Shown here one piece after another: positions 5,942 through 12,660 of a stretch of 12,660 nt of DNA (positions are counted from its first letter, which is position 1; the number at the start of each line of letters is the position of its first letter). The DNA comes from JBGTFE01 sp041747435. GTDB taxonomy: Bacteria > Acidobacteriota > Blastocatellia > Pyrinomonadales > Pyrinomonadaceae. Position numbers and translations under genes: made by a program. Under the pieces are notes generated by a model. The model was not told the origin of the DNA. It searched no databases and saw only the letters and a list, made by a program, of their open reading frames with translations. The stretch lies in the NCBI GenBank assembly GCA_041747435.1, contig JBGTFE010000009.1, positions 1 to 12,660 of the forward strand. Direction: 5' to 3'.

Positions 5942-6835
5942 ATGTCATTAACTTCGATCGCCGATTACAATGCGAACGGCTGGCGCGCAGATGTTGACAA
6001 AACCGAGCGCGCCGCCTTTTACTGTTCCGAACTCGAAGCGGGACGCGTTCTCCTTTTTAAAGACACACCGTTCGATCTGCCCCAAGCGCACCGCGATTTT
6101 TTGCTCTCGCAAAAACAAACCGATTCCGTTTTTCACAAAAACATCTCATATCGTCCGAAAAAAAAAGCGATTCGCGGAATTTCTTCCGGGTCCGATTCTG
6201 TTCGCATGCGCGAGATAATGGAGCGTTATTCGGCGGAAGTTACGCGCTTTATTTCAGATTTTCTAGCACCATACGCCGGCAACCTCGAGCTGGATTTTGC
6301 GAGCTTTCGTCCGCTCGAAGAAAAAGGCAGAGATTTGAAATTGAAAAAGCGCAACGATCTATTGCACGTCGATTCGTTCCCGACGCGTCCGACAAAAGGT
6401 GCGCGAATCTTGCGCGTTTTTACAAATATCAACCCGACCGAATCGCGCGTCTGGAACATTGCCGAGCCGTTCGATCTGCTTGCCGAGCGTTACGCTCTGA
6501 AAGCCGAACTGCCGAAATTTGCTGCGAATACATCAAACGGTTTTTTGAAGATACTCGGTTTGAGCGATCATTCGGCTTACGACAAATTCATGCTTCATTT
6601 TCACGATTATTTGAAGGCGAACACGGATTTTCAGGCGAATTGCGACAGAGTGCGCCTCGAATTCCCGCCGCGCGCGACGTGGCTTGTGTTTACGGACGGC
6701 GTTCCGCACGCCGCGCTTTCCGGGCAATTCGCGCTCGAACACACCTATATTGTTCCGATCGCCGCGCTCGTCAACGCGCAAAAAGCTCCGATCTCGATCT
6801 TGGAAAAAATTTGTGAAAGGAAACTGTCAGAATAA
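5942..6835 (+). CDS. kdoO: Kdo hydroxylase (Fe(II)/2-oxoglutarate dioxygenase)
   Basis: A predicted 297-aa 3-deoxy-D-manno-oct-2-ulosonate hydroxylase. It uses iron, oxygen and 2-oxoglutarate to hydroxylate Kdo in the lipopolysaccharide inner core to Ko, at the cytosolic face of the inner membrane. The iron-binding triad of this class is visible as H142-V-D144 and a distal histidine, most likely H256 in TDGVPHAALSG (251-261). Family-typical segments are HVDSFPTRPTKG (142-153), LRVFTNINP (157-165) and RVWN (169-172), plus LEHTYIVP (265-272) at the C-terminal end of the catalytic fold. Length fits the family, and no signal peptide is present, as expected. The ATG lies 12 bases after the DoxX stop, with no clear Shine-Dalgarno, and the stop is 2 bases before the next ATG. 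Recognition rests on motif memory without a search. It implies that the host makes Kdo-containing LPS. Confidence 0.8.
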   Translation: MSLTSIADYNANGWRADVDKTERAAFYCSELEAGRVLLFKDTPFDLPQAHRDFLLSQKQTDSVFHKNISYRPKKKAIRGISSGSDSVRMREIMERYSAEVTRFISDFLAPYAGNLELDFASFRPLEEKGRDLKLKKRNDLLHVDSFPTRPTKGARILRVFTNINPTESRVWNIAEPFDLLAERYALKAELPKFAANTSNGFLKILGLSDHSAYDKFMLHFHDYLKANTDFQANCDRVRLEFPPRATWLVFTDGVPHAALSGQFALEHTYIVPIAALVNAQKAPISILEKICERKLSE

Positions 6836-6837
6836 AT

Positions 6838-7110
6838 ATGTTATTGAATGGTCAATACGCGCCGTGTCCGAATTGCCGCGTGTCAAACGCTGAAAAATTG
6901 TCGTTTACGTGGTGGGGCGGAATTATCGGTCCGAAAATTTTGACTCACGTTAAATGTCTCTCGTGCGGGACGAAATATAACGGCAAGACCGGAAAAGACA
7001 ACACGAACGGGATCATAATTTACTTCGTTGTCGTCGGACTTATCTGCATCGGACTCGTTGCCGGACTGGTTGTTTTGCTGGCTGTTTTGGCGGTTGTTGC
7101 GAACAAATGA
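6838..7110 (+). CDS. Small zinc-ribbon single-pass membrane protein (90 aa)
   Basis: Function unknown. A CPNC (residues 10-13) and a CLSC (40-43) form a four-cysteine zinc ribbon around a Trp/Gly-rich loop (FTWWGGIIGPKI, 23-34), followed by a polar linker and one long hydrophobic helix (about 59-86) at the very C-terminus, so the ribbon probably faces the cytosol. It starts 2 bases after the Kdo hydroxylase stop and is surely in the same transcript. Its stop (7108-7110) is only 3 bases from the end of the convergent xseB gene, with no terminator between them. Confidence 0.7.
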   Translation: MLLNGQYAPCPNCRVSNAEKLSFTWWGGIIGPKILTHVKCLSCGTKYNGKTGKDNTNGIIIYFVVVGLICIGLVAGLVVLLAVLAVVANK

Positions 7111-7113
7111 CGT

Positions 7114-7374
7114 TTAAGACGATTCGTCTTCATCGGCGCCGAGATCTTCGCCCGCAATTTCTTGCAGTGTCGCGTTGCCGTCTTCATCGCGGAGCAAAAT
7201 TTCGATCCTCCGCTCGGCTTGATTCAAGCGCTCGCGGCATTCGCGCGAAAGGCGCACGCCTTTTTCAAACAATTCGAGGCTTTCATCTAATTGAAGATCG
7301 CCTTCCTCGAGACGCCGAACGATCTTCTCGAGCTCTGCAAGAGAAACTTCGAAGGTTTGATTTTGTTCGCTCAT
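7114..7374 (-). CDS. xseB: Exodeoxyribonuclease VII small subunit
   Basis: The small subunit of exonuclease VII, which with XseA degrades single-stranded DNA to acid-soluble oligonucleotides in the cytosol and acts in repair. The 86-aa chain has the whole family signature: SLAELEKIVRRLEEGDLQLDES (about 11-32, with the EGDLQLDES turn), then LELFEKGVRLSRECRERLNQAERRIEIL (33-60), two helices that form the XseA-binding coiled coil. An acidic tail (DEDGNATLQ...GADEDESS) follows. Length is close to the usual 70-85. It lies 4 bases after the unrecognised membrane protein gene and is separated from xseA by that gene, which is unusual. The last codons contain the dyad AAGACGA-T-TCGTCTT (7116-7130). 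Confidence 0.93.
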   Translation of the reverse strand: MSEQNQTFEVSLAELEKIVRRLEEGDLQLDESLELFEKGVRLSRECRERLNQAERRIEILLRDEDGNATLQEIAGEDLGADEDESS

Positions 7375-7378
7375 AACT

Positions 7379-8182
7379 TTATTTCAGAATATCTTCGATC
7401 TTTTTTTTCAGATCTTTCGTGTTTGTATTGGTCGATTTCTTGATCGTTTTTTCCAACGTGCCGTCTTTAGCCGCCGAGATCATTTCCTGCCCGTATTTTT
7501 CTGCGATCCGCCGCGCCAAAGCCTCGTCCCGAACGGCGATAACTTGCCAGATCTCGCCATTTTTCTTCATCGTCAGTTCCAGCTGATGCTGCGGAATTTT
7601 GCTTTTCACGCTCGCCTTATCGCCTTGGACAACAATTTCAAGATATCGCGATGCGCCTACAGCGATCGCCCAAAAAGGATAGCTTTCAAACGGCTTTGTT
7701 TTTTCCCTGATCGCCGCGGGAACTTCTTTGCGAACGTATTGTTTGATCGAAGGGATCAGCGGCGCGGCTGCCCGCGCGAGCCTTTCAATCGTGGTCGGCG
7801 CCAATCCGCGACCGTAAAGCTCGACCGCTTTGTCCGTAACTTGCGGCATAAAATCATCGATAACGGCATCGGTATCGATCAGTTCGTCAAGCGCCTTTTG
7901 ATCGTCGCGCCGCGCGGCATCGACCAAAAGCGCCAGCGAATACTGCGGTGACGATTTCAGATTTTGCCAGTAGAAAAAACCGCCGACGGCGCAAACTATC
8001 ACGACAAAACCGAGCGCGATTCCGATTATTTTCAGCGGTTTTTTAAAGCCGCCGCGGTTTTTCAACAAAAGTTTTTCCGAAAGGATCGTCGGCGCTTCGG
8101 CGAACCCAGGCTTTTCCACGGTGCGAACAATCGTTTCGCGTTCCTCATCTTCCGTTTCCAAATCAACTACGATATTTGACAT
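7379..8182 (-). CDS. Unrecognised single-pass membrane protein, DUF2939-like
   Basis: A 267-aa protein with a 50-residue acidic-then-basic cytosolic N-terminus, one transmembrane helix (about 51-72), and a periplasmic domain. The domain begins SSPQYSLALLVDAARRDDQKALDELIDTDAVIDDF (78-111), a pattern like DUF2939-type proteins, in which 'S-P-x-Y-S-L' is followed by helices ending in a short 'D/V' motif. Further on come LTMKKNGEIWQVIAV and RIAEKYGQEM, and a Lys-rich tail. No catalytic motif is visible. Its ATG directly follows the xseA stop (TAA-ATG, no spacer) and xseB begins 4 bases after its own stop, so it is co-expressed with both exonuclease VII subunits. Whether it has anything to do with exonuclease VII is unknown; the packing is the only evidence. 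Confidence 0.65.
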   Translation of the reverse strand: MSNIVVDLETEDEERETIVRTVEKPGFAEAPTILSEKLLLKNRGGFKKPLKIIGIALGFVVIVCAVGGFFYWQNLKSSPQYSLALLVDAARRDDQKALDELIDTDAVIDDFMPQVTDKAVELYGRGLAPTTIERLARAAAPLIPSIKQYVRKEVPAAIREKTKPFESYPFWAIAVGASRYLEIVVQGDKASVKSKIPQHQLELTMKKNGEIWQVIAVRDEALARRIAEKYGQEMISAAKDGTLEKTIKKSTNTNTKDLKKKIEDILK

Positions 8183-9568
8183 TTAATCTTTCCCGGTCGA
8201 TAAAACTCTCGCATCGATTTTACCTTTTGCGAGGCGAATTTTCACCTTTTCGTCAATTTTTACATTTTCCGCGTCTCGCAAAATTTCGCCGGATTCATTT
8301 TCGGTAATAGAAAAACCGCGGTCCAAAACCGAAAGCGGCGAAAGCGCGTCGAGCGATGCCATTCGAATTTTCAGCTTTTCACTTTTTGCCTCAAACGCCG
8401 TTTTTATCGCCGAATTTTGTTTTTCTCCCAAGAGCGCGAGCCGGATCTTTTTTTGATGAACGGTCGATGCAAGTTTCAAAGGCGAAAGTCGGTTTGCCAA
8501 AGTTTGAAGTTTGAACCCATCCGACTTTACTTTTTCGGACAAAGAATCCGAAATTCGATCGCGAAAATCTTCGATCTCATATTGCCTATCTTTTATTTGC
8601 TGTTGAAATTCCGAAAAAACGGCGGAAGCCGCCAACTCGTTAAACTCGCCGCGCGCGCTCAAAAGCTTGTAATTCAGAATTCGGATTAGATCCTGTTCGC
8701 GCTGCGAGATATATCCGCGCAAACCTTCCTCCGCTTCGGCGACGATCTCAGCGGCGGCGCTCGGCGTCGGCGCGCGCCGGTCTGAAACAAGATCGGCGAT
8801 CGTCCAGTCTATCTCGTGTCCGACGGCGGAAATCACCGGAATCGCGGAAGCGCGAATTGCGCGCGCAACGCGTTCTTCGTTGAACGCCCAAAGATCTTCA
8901 GACGATCCGCCCCCTCGCCCGACGATCAAAACGTCGATTTTTTCGACTGCAGTTTTGTTATATTCGTTGGCAATTATTATCGCGGTTTCGATTTCCTCTC
9001 CGGCGGTTTCGCCCTGCACGCGCGTCGGGATCAACGTGATATGAACCGTTCTAGTGCGGCGCGATAGAACGTTCAAAATATCGTGAAACGCCGCCCCGTT
9101 CGGGCTTGTTACGACGCCGACGCGTTTCGGCAAAACCGGTAGAGCGCGCTTCAGTTCCTCTGCAAATAAGCCTTCGCGCTCGAGTTTTGCTTTGATCTGT
9201 TCAAAAGCGACGCGGAGCGCGCCTTCGCCGACGGGTTCGAGCGATTCAACGAGAATCTGATATTCGCCTTTCGGCTGATAGACGCTCAGTTTCCCGCGTA
9301 CCCGAACCTGCAAACCGTCGAACGGTTGAAAGCGGATTCGCAAATTGTTTCTGACGTAGCACGCCGCTTTGAGCTGCGAAAAACCGTCGTGAAGTGTGAA
9401 ATACCAATGCCCCGATCTTGCCGCGACGAAATTTACGATCTCGGCTTCGATCCAAACCGACGAAAACCCGCGCTCGAGCGCCGTTTTGACCTTTTCGTTC
9501 AGTTCCGAAACGGTCAAAGGTCGGCGTTCCTGTTCGTCAAAAAGTGAATTTAGGAGTGAAGATGACAC
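8183..9568 (-). CDS. xseA: Exodeoxyribonuclease VII large subunit
   Basis: The catalytic subunit of exonuclease VII, 461 aa, the normal length. The N-terminal OB-fold that binds single-stranded DNA runs from about residue 17 to 115 (LTVSELNEKVKTALERGF ... VWIEAEI ... SGHWYFTLHD). The catalytic domain has GVVTSPNGAAFHDIL (151-165), VGRGGGSSEDLWAFNEE (216-232) and ISAVGHEIDWTIADLVSDRRAPTP (246-269). D163, R218, H251 and D254 correspond to residues known to be essential in E. coli XseA. A long coiled-coil region follows (about 275-415). The start is GTG 9568; its G is also the last base of the TAG stop of the upstream DUF4919-like gene, with no strong Shine-Dalgarno, so it probably relies on coupling. 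The first 165 bases are repeated at 10395-10560. Confidence 0.95.
   Translation of the reverse strand: MSSSLLNSLFDEQERRPLTVSELNEKVKTALERGFSSVWIEAEIVNFVAARSGHWYFTLHDGFSQLKAACYVRNNLRIRFQPFDGLQVRVRGKLSVYQPKGEYQILVESLEPVGEGALRVAFEQIKAKLEREGLFAEELKRALPVLPKRVGVVTSPNGAAFHDILNVLSRRTRTVHITLIPTRVQGETAGEEIETAIIIANEYNKTAVEKIDVLIVGRGGGSSEDLWAFNEERVARAIRASAIPVISAVGHEIDWTIADLVSDRRAPTPSAAAEIVAEAEEGLRGYISQREQDLIRILNYKLLSARGEFNELAASAVFSEFQQQIKDRQYEIEDFRDRISDSLSEKVKSDGFKLQTLANRLSPLKLASTVHQKKIRLALLGEKQNSAIKTAFEAKSEKLKIRMASLDALSPLSVLDRGFSITENESGEILRDAENVKIDEKVKIRLAKGKIDARVLSTGKD
9404..9568 (-). repeat. Direct repeat, copy A: 5' end of intact xseA
   Basis: This segment (codons 1-55 of xseA) matches 10395-10560 in the same orientation. 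By hand alignment about 22 of 166 columns differ, one of them an extra base in the other copy. The match begins at CCAATGCCCCGA on the plus strand and ends at the xseA start codon; outside these limits the two flanks differ. Confidence 0.85.
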
Positions 9569-10227
9569 TATTTTTTCTCATCGAACATTTTCGAATATCC
9601 TTTAAAGACAATATCTACGTTAAAATAAAACTTTGCCGTTTCCTCTTTATTTTCTATATTAAATGCTTCCAAAACATCATATTTGCTCCCATTTTCATTG
9701 ATCAAAGACTGAACAGTACGACGGAATCCTAAAGCACTAAGAACAGCATATTCTTCATCAACGCTGATTACCGTCCAGGCTGTTTTCGCACTTTTCCCAT
9801 CGCCATCCGTTATGATCGATTTAACCAAATTGAGATAAACTTTTTTGTGAAATTCGGATTTTTCCTGATTTTTTAATTCACTATGGGAAATAGAAGCAAT
9901 ATAATGAGCGTTCATTTCAATATAGCAAGTTTCCATAACCTTCTCAGCAAATTTCACAGCTTCTTTATATTTTTTTTCGTTGAATGCCTTAAAAAGTTCG
10001 TCGCGTCCGTCTTTGCAACCGAGAGGGGTATAATCATCCGTGTCCGTATATGCAATTCTTAAAGCCTTGAAATCAATGCTTGCATCACCGGCTTTCAATT
10101 TCTTCAAAAGTTCCTCATATTCGCCCTTTTGATTTTTTTCCTGTTTGGAATTTCCTTCTTGCGAATAAATCGAGAAGGTCAAAACTAAAAGACACAATAA
10201 ACAAATAAACAAATTCCTTTTTTTCAT
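9568..10227 (-). CDS. DUF4919-like secreted protein, probably acquired
   Basis: A 219-aa protein with a hydrophobic signal peptide (about residues 3-22, ending IYSQEG). The mature part resembles DUF4919 proteins: KALRIAYTDTDDYTPLG (about 54-70), KKYKEAVKFAEKVMETCYI (85-103), NAHYIASISHSEL (106-118), and VKSIITDGDGKSAKTAWTVISVDEEYAVLSALGF (135-168), a helical, TPR-like repeat pattern. The function of that family is unknown. The start is ATG 10227, not an upstream in-frame codon, because GGGAG (complement of 10235-10239) lies 7 bases before it and the signal peptide begins there. The gene is clearly more AT-rich than its neighbours and is bracketed by the xseA repeats, consistent with horizontal acquisition. 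Its TAG stop shares a base with the GTG start of xseA. Confidence 0.65.
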   Translation of the reverse strand: MKKRNLFICLLCLLVLTFSIYSQEGNSKQEKNQKGEYEELLKKLKAGDASIDFKALRIAYTDTDDYTPLGCKDGRDELFKAFNEKKYKEAVKFAEKVMETCYIEMNAHYIASISHSELKNQEKSEFHKKVYLNLVKSIITDGDGKSAKTAWTVISVDEEYAVLSALGFRRTVQSLINENGSKYDVLEAFNIENKEETAKFYFNVDIVFKGYSKMFDEKK

Positions 10228-10335
10228 AATTTTTCTCCCAAATATTGATTGAGCAACCGCCTGCAAGATGCGGGAAATATTTATTTTGATGTTTCACCCT
10301 ATTCTAAAATCATTCAGTCTTTTATATCATAAATG

Positions 10336-10349
10336 GCAAAACATTTTGC
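10336..10349. promoter_or_regulatory. 14-bp palindrome upstream of the DUF4919-like gene
   Basis: GCAAAA-CA-TTTTGC is a perfect 6-bp inverted repeat around CA, about 110 bp upstream of ATG 10227. It could be an operator. A TAGAAT box on the minus strand lies between it and the gene, without a good -35. The remainder of 10228-10394 is AT-rich and shows no gene. Confidence 0.3.
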
Positions 10350-10394
10350 TTTATTCTATTAGGTTGTAAAGGGAAATTTGACATAAAAGGTTCT

Positions 10395-10560
10395 CCAATG
10401 CCCCGAATTTGCCGCGACGAAATTTACGATCTCGGCTTCGATCCAAACCGACGAAAATCCGCGCTCAAGCGCCGCTTTTTACCCGCACGTTGACTTCCGA
10501 AACCGTTAAGGGTCGGCGTTCCTGCTCGTCAAAAAGAGAATTTAAAAGCGAAGATTTCAG
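10395..10560 (-). pseudogene. xseA: xseA 5' remnant, frameshifted
   Basis: Reading the minus strand from 10560, the frame gives LKSSLLNSLFDEQERRPLTV, the same as residues 1-20 of intact XseA apart from the first two positions. One extra base near 10478 then shifts the frame to an early stop; in the new frame it continues ALERGFSSVWIEAEIVNFVAA and SGHW and then breaks off. It has CTG where the intact copy has its GTG start. It follows the VWA gene stop by 1 base, so xseA probably once began there directly after the VWA gene. The intact xseA lies about 990 bases away in the same orientation, beyond the DUF4919-like gene. Confidence 0.85.
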
Positions 10561-10561
10561 T

Positions 10562-11521
10562 TTAGTTCGGCAAGAAAAATCCTTTCGGCTGCAGAATTTG
10601 CAATTTTTGTTTACGCAACTCAGGATTAATTATCTTGATTTCAATTTCTTGTAATTCCTTTGAACTTGTCGTGCCTGGTGAAAAAGTTACCTCATAAACC
10701 GAACGCAAACCTTGTTCGAATCTTTTCATTAGTTGCGGCAAATCTTCGAGCTTTTCTTTAGGAACAATTAAAACTCCGCTCGTTTGTTCGGTCAGTTTTT
10801 TCAAAGTTTTCTTGTCAACTCCGCCGTAAAACTCGTCGCCGATTCCGATAGCAAAAATCGGAGTCTGAGTTTTTACCGAAGCCGCGATCGCTGTCTTTAA
10901 TTTAGTTTCTCCAAAAGTGTTCACGCCATCGGAAATTAAGATTATCACCCGGCGCGAATTGCTTGTGCTTAGTTCCCCGGTTGCCTCCGCTATTTGTTTG
11001 ATGGAATCCCAGATTGAGGTCGAACCCATCGCCATCATATCGGAATTTTTGACCGGCGGCGTCCCGACAACAATTCCACCCTGCATATAACCTGGAGGTG
11101 GTTCAAATTGGATTTTTCTAATTTGCTCTTTGGCTCTCGCAAAGTCGTCAGTTACATCCTGAACGAACGAAAACTCGCCCGTGAATTTAACGATCGCAAC
11201 CTTGTCTTTCCCCTTCTTTAGAATACTGTCGATAAAATATGCTGCAGCTCTTTTCTCATCTGGAAGTCTGCTTTCCTGCGACGCGCTGGCATCGATCATT
11301 ATTACGATCTCCAGCGGCTTTTCGGTTTTGAGCTCGACCGAAGCGACCTGTAAAGGCTTTTTGTCCTGCATAATTTGAATGTCGGAAGCCTTCAAATCAG
11401 CGAAAAAATTTCCGTTCTCGCCAAAAACTCCGAACTGCATCTTGACCTTCGCTTCTTGAGAGAACGTTAAGCTTGCCGCTAGAAGCAATAGAAAACAGAG
11501 TAAGTTTATTTTGTGTTTCAT
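10562..11521 (-). CDS. Secreted von Willebrand factor A domain protein
   Basis: A 319-aa exported protein. The signal peptide spans about residues 5-21 (hydrophobic run, then TFSQ). A short beta-rich N-domain follows, with FADLKASDIQIMQDKKPLQVASV (40-62), typical of the 'VWFA-related' proteins abundant in Acidobacteria. The VWA domain covers about 70-275. Its metal-ion-dependent adhesion site is complete: DASAS (D77, S79, S81), a threonine in GSTSIWD (T168), and ISDGVN with D198. Such domains bind proteins through a divalent metal; the partner is unknown. A C-terminal region, about 278-319, closes the chain. Its start is 16 bases after the stop of the upstream nuclease-like gene, suggesting co-transcription, and a GAGGG lies close to the ATG. 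Confidence 0.85.
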   Translation of the reverse strand: MKHKINLLCFLLLLAASLTFSQEAKVKMQFGVFGENGNFFADLKASDIQIMQDKKPLQVASVELKTEKPLEIVIMIDASASQESRLPDEKRAAAYFIDSILKKGKDKVAIVKFTGEFSFVQDVTDDFARAKEQIRKIQFEPPPGYMQGGIVVGTPPVKNSDMMAMGSTSIWDSIKQIAEATGELSTSNSRRVIILISDGVNTFGETKLKTAIAASVKTQTPIFAIGIGDEFYGGVDKKTLKKLTEQTSGVLIVPKEKLEDLPQLMKRFEQGLRSVYEVTFSPGTTSSKELQEIEIKIINPELRKQKLQILQPKGFFLPN

Positions 11522-11537
11522 AATCCCTCGCGATTAA

Positions 11538-12660
11538 TCATTTTTTCGCAGTTTCCGCGTGTTCCAAAATTATCGTAAATTTATTTTCCCGCGCTTCCAG
11601 GAAAAGTTTCTGAAATAACGCTTTATTTGATGCGTCGAACAAATTATCGGCAAAAAACCTTTCCGTTTCTTCGTTGTTTAAGTCCGAATTGATCGAACCT
11701 TTCAACTGATTTGAAGTCAGACGAATCATCGCGCGCGAAGCAAACGCATCTTTGCCGACCTTGACGTCTTGCAAATTGGTATAAAGCATCATTTTTATCA
11801 ACCCGTCTTTTATGTCGTTACGGCTCGGAAATTTGGCGCGTTGGCTGTGTTTCGCTTCGATCAGATAAACCGTCTTTTGCTCGATCTTTGTCTCGTCGCA
11901 GGTAAAAAAATATTTGCCGAAAAGCGCATTGCTGATCGTAACTTTCACCTTTGTATCCGACGACAAAGCTTCCTTTGGCTGTAGCGTATTAAATTCGCGG
12001 TTTTGCGCGTCCTGCGATTTGCTCCGCGAAAATTCGATAAACTTTTGCGGCGTCTCGGCGAATTTTATCAATTCGTCCCAGGCAGTCGGATCGTGCAAAT
12101 ATGTCTTCGTCTGCCGGGAAATTTCCGCGTAAGCTGTTTTCGCTTTTTCGAAAACGACTTTAAGCTGTTTCACTTCGCGTTCGTTCCACATTCTTGCGGT
12201 TCCTTCAAAATCAAAAACCTCTTCCAAACGCGACAAAACATAATTATTGTCGAACTTCTGCGCCGTGATACGGTCGTTTCTTTTTAGATTTTTTTCGGCA
12301 GAATCGTAATAAGCCAAAATGACGCGAACATCGAGCAAACTCAAAAGCGCGATGGTGTCCCACTGCAAAAAATCGCGCTCGCCGCCCAATCCTTCGTCCT
12401 TTACGACCGGAATTATTGCGACTTTTTTGCCGGAATGAGCGAGCGTGTCGTACACGCGTTCATACGGATAAGAGCGGGAGCGTTTCGGCGAGATCCAGCG
12501 GCTAACGGCGATCGTTTCTTTGTCATTTGAGAGCAAAAATGCGCCCTGCGATTTATTGATATCGAAAGTTTCGAGCTTTGCCGTTTTCAGATCGTCGCCC
12601 AAGAATTGTTTGTATTTTATTTGATCGATCTCGGCGGTTATTTCGGGTGTTTGCGCAGAG
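11538..12660 (-). CDS. PD-(D/E)xK nuclease-like protein, restriction enzyme-like; 5' end outside window
   Basis: Partial: the frame stays open to the last base of the window, adding at least 19 residues (SAQTPEITAEID...) upstream of the TTG at 12602, so the true start lies beyond. Residue numbers here count from that TTG. The segment SRWISPKRSRSYPYERVYDT (34-53), then KKVAIIPVVKDE (59-70) and DFLQWDTIALLSLLDVRVILAYY (77-99), is reminiscent of Bacteroidetes restriction endonuclease-like proteins. In the C-terminal half, CDETK (235-239) and YLIEAKHS (246-253, E249-x-K251) make a plausible D...ExK metal-binding site. DNA cleavage is an inference. No methyltransferase is seen on its 3' side; one could lie upstream, outside the window. 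It reads into the VWA gene with a 16-bp gap. Confidence 0.55.
   Translation of the reverse strand, partial: SAQTPEITAEIDQIKYKQFLGDDLKTAKLETFDINKSQGAFLLSNDKETIAVSRWISPKRSRSYPYERVYDTLAHSGKKVAIIPVVKDEGLGGERDFLQWDTIALLSLLDVRVILAYYDSAEKNLKRNDRITAQKFDNNYVLSRLEEVFDFEGTARMWNEREVKQLKVVFEKAKTAYAEISRQTKTYLHDPTAWDELIKFAETPQKFIEFSRSKSQDAQNREFNTLQPKEALSSDTKVKVTISNALFGKYFFTCDETKIEQKTVYLIEAKHSQRAKFPSRNDIKDGLIKMMLYTNLQDVKVGKDAFASRAMIRLTSNQLKGSINSDLNNEETERFFADNLFDASNKALFQKLFLEARENKFTIILEHAETAKK

Noticed and set aside
10228..10266. Upstream start for the DUF4919-like gene adding 13 residues
   Set aside because: ATG 10227 has a GGGAG site at proper spacing and begins a standard signal peptide; the extension would bury it.
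9404..10560. Insertion sequence with long terminal direct repeats
   Set aside because: No transposase or terminal inverted repeats; the repeats are coding sequence of xseA, so homologous recombination explains them better.
10409..10654. Plus-strand 81-aa frame over the xseA remnant
   Set aside because: It shares sequence with the plus-strand shadow frame over the intact xseA 5' end (9396-9605), so it only reflects the duplication.

Overview
The window looks like chromosomal DNA of a moderate-GC, Gram-negative, didermic bacterium. The best guess is an acidobacterium of the Blastocatellia/Pyrinomonadaceae type. This is inference from gene content: a secreted FG-GAP/VCBS protein with six Ca-binding loops, a von Willebrand A protein of the kind abundant in Acidobacteria, a Kdo hydroxylase that implies Kdo-containing LPS, and several small zinc-ribbon membrane proteins. 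There is no rRNA, tRNA, CRISPR array or recognisable transposase.

Layout. Bases 1-745 hold a small antitoxin-like gene, its terminator, and a 196-bp nested inverted repeat made of six hairpins (449-644). A solo PRMT-like methyltransferase follows (748-1692). It converges, across a probably bidirectional terminator, on the FG-GAP secreted protein (1753-2700, minus). A divergent intergenic region of about 300 bp leads to a secreted Asn/Asp/Arg-rich protein (2995-3546) with a clear terminator.

Bases 3661-7110 are a plus-strand run of six close-packed genes: zinc-ribbon membrane protein, class I methyltransferase, a two-repeat unknown protein, DoxX-like membrane protein, Kdo hydroxylase, and a second zinc-ribbon membrane protein. 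Junctions are 1 bp, a 4-bp overlap, 61 bp, 12 bp and 2 bp. The only strong promoter-like motif is ahead of the first gene. The Kdo hydroxylase and the membrane proteins suggest an envelope-related role, but most members have no assigned function.

That run meets, tail to tail with a 3-bp gap, a minus-strand block read from 12660 down to 7114. In reading order this block holds a PD-(D/E)xK nuclease-like gene cut by the window end, a secreted VWA protein, a broken copy of the first 55 codons of xseA, an AT-rich DUF4919-like gene, intact xseA, an unrecognised single-pass membrane protein, and xseB. xseA and xseB encode the large and small subunits of exonuclease VII, and the membrane protein is packed between them with 0- and 4-bp gaps.

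The two most distinctive features are the mirror-symmetric hairpin element at 449-644 and the partial duplication of xseA that brackets the DUF4919-like gene. The latter reads as a recombination or insertion scar. I found no complete, clearly new multi-gene defence or metabolic system. The candidates for something undescribed are the 3661-7110 run and the membrane protein inside the exonuclease VII operon.
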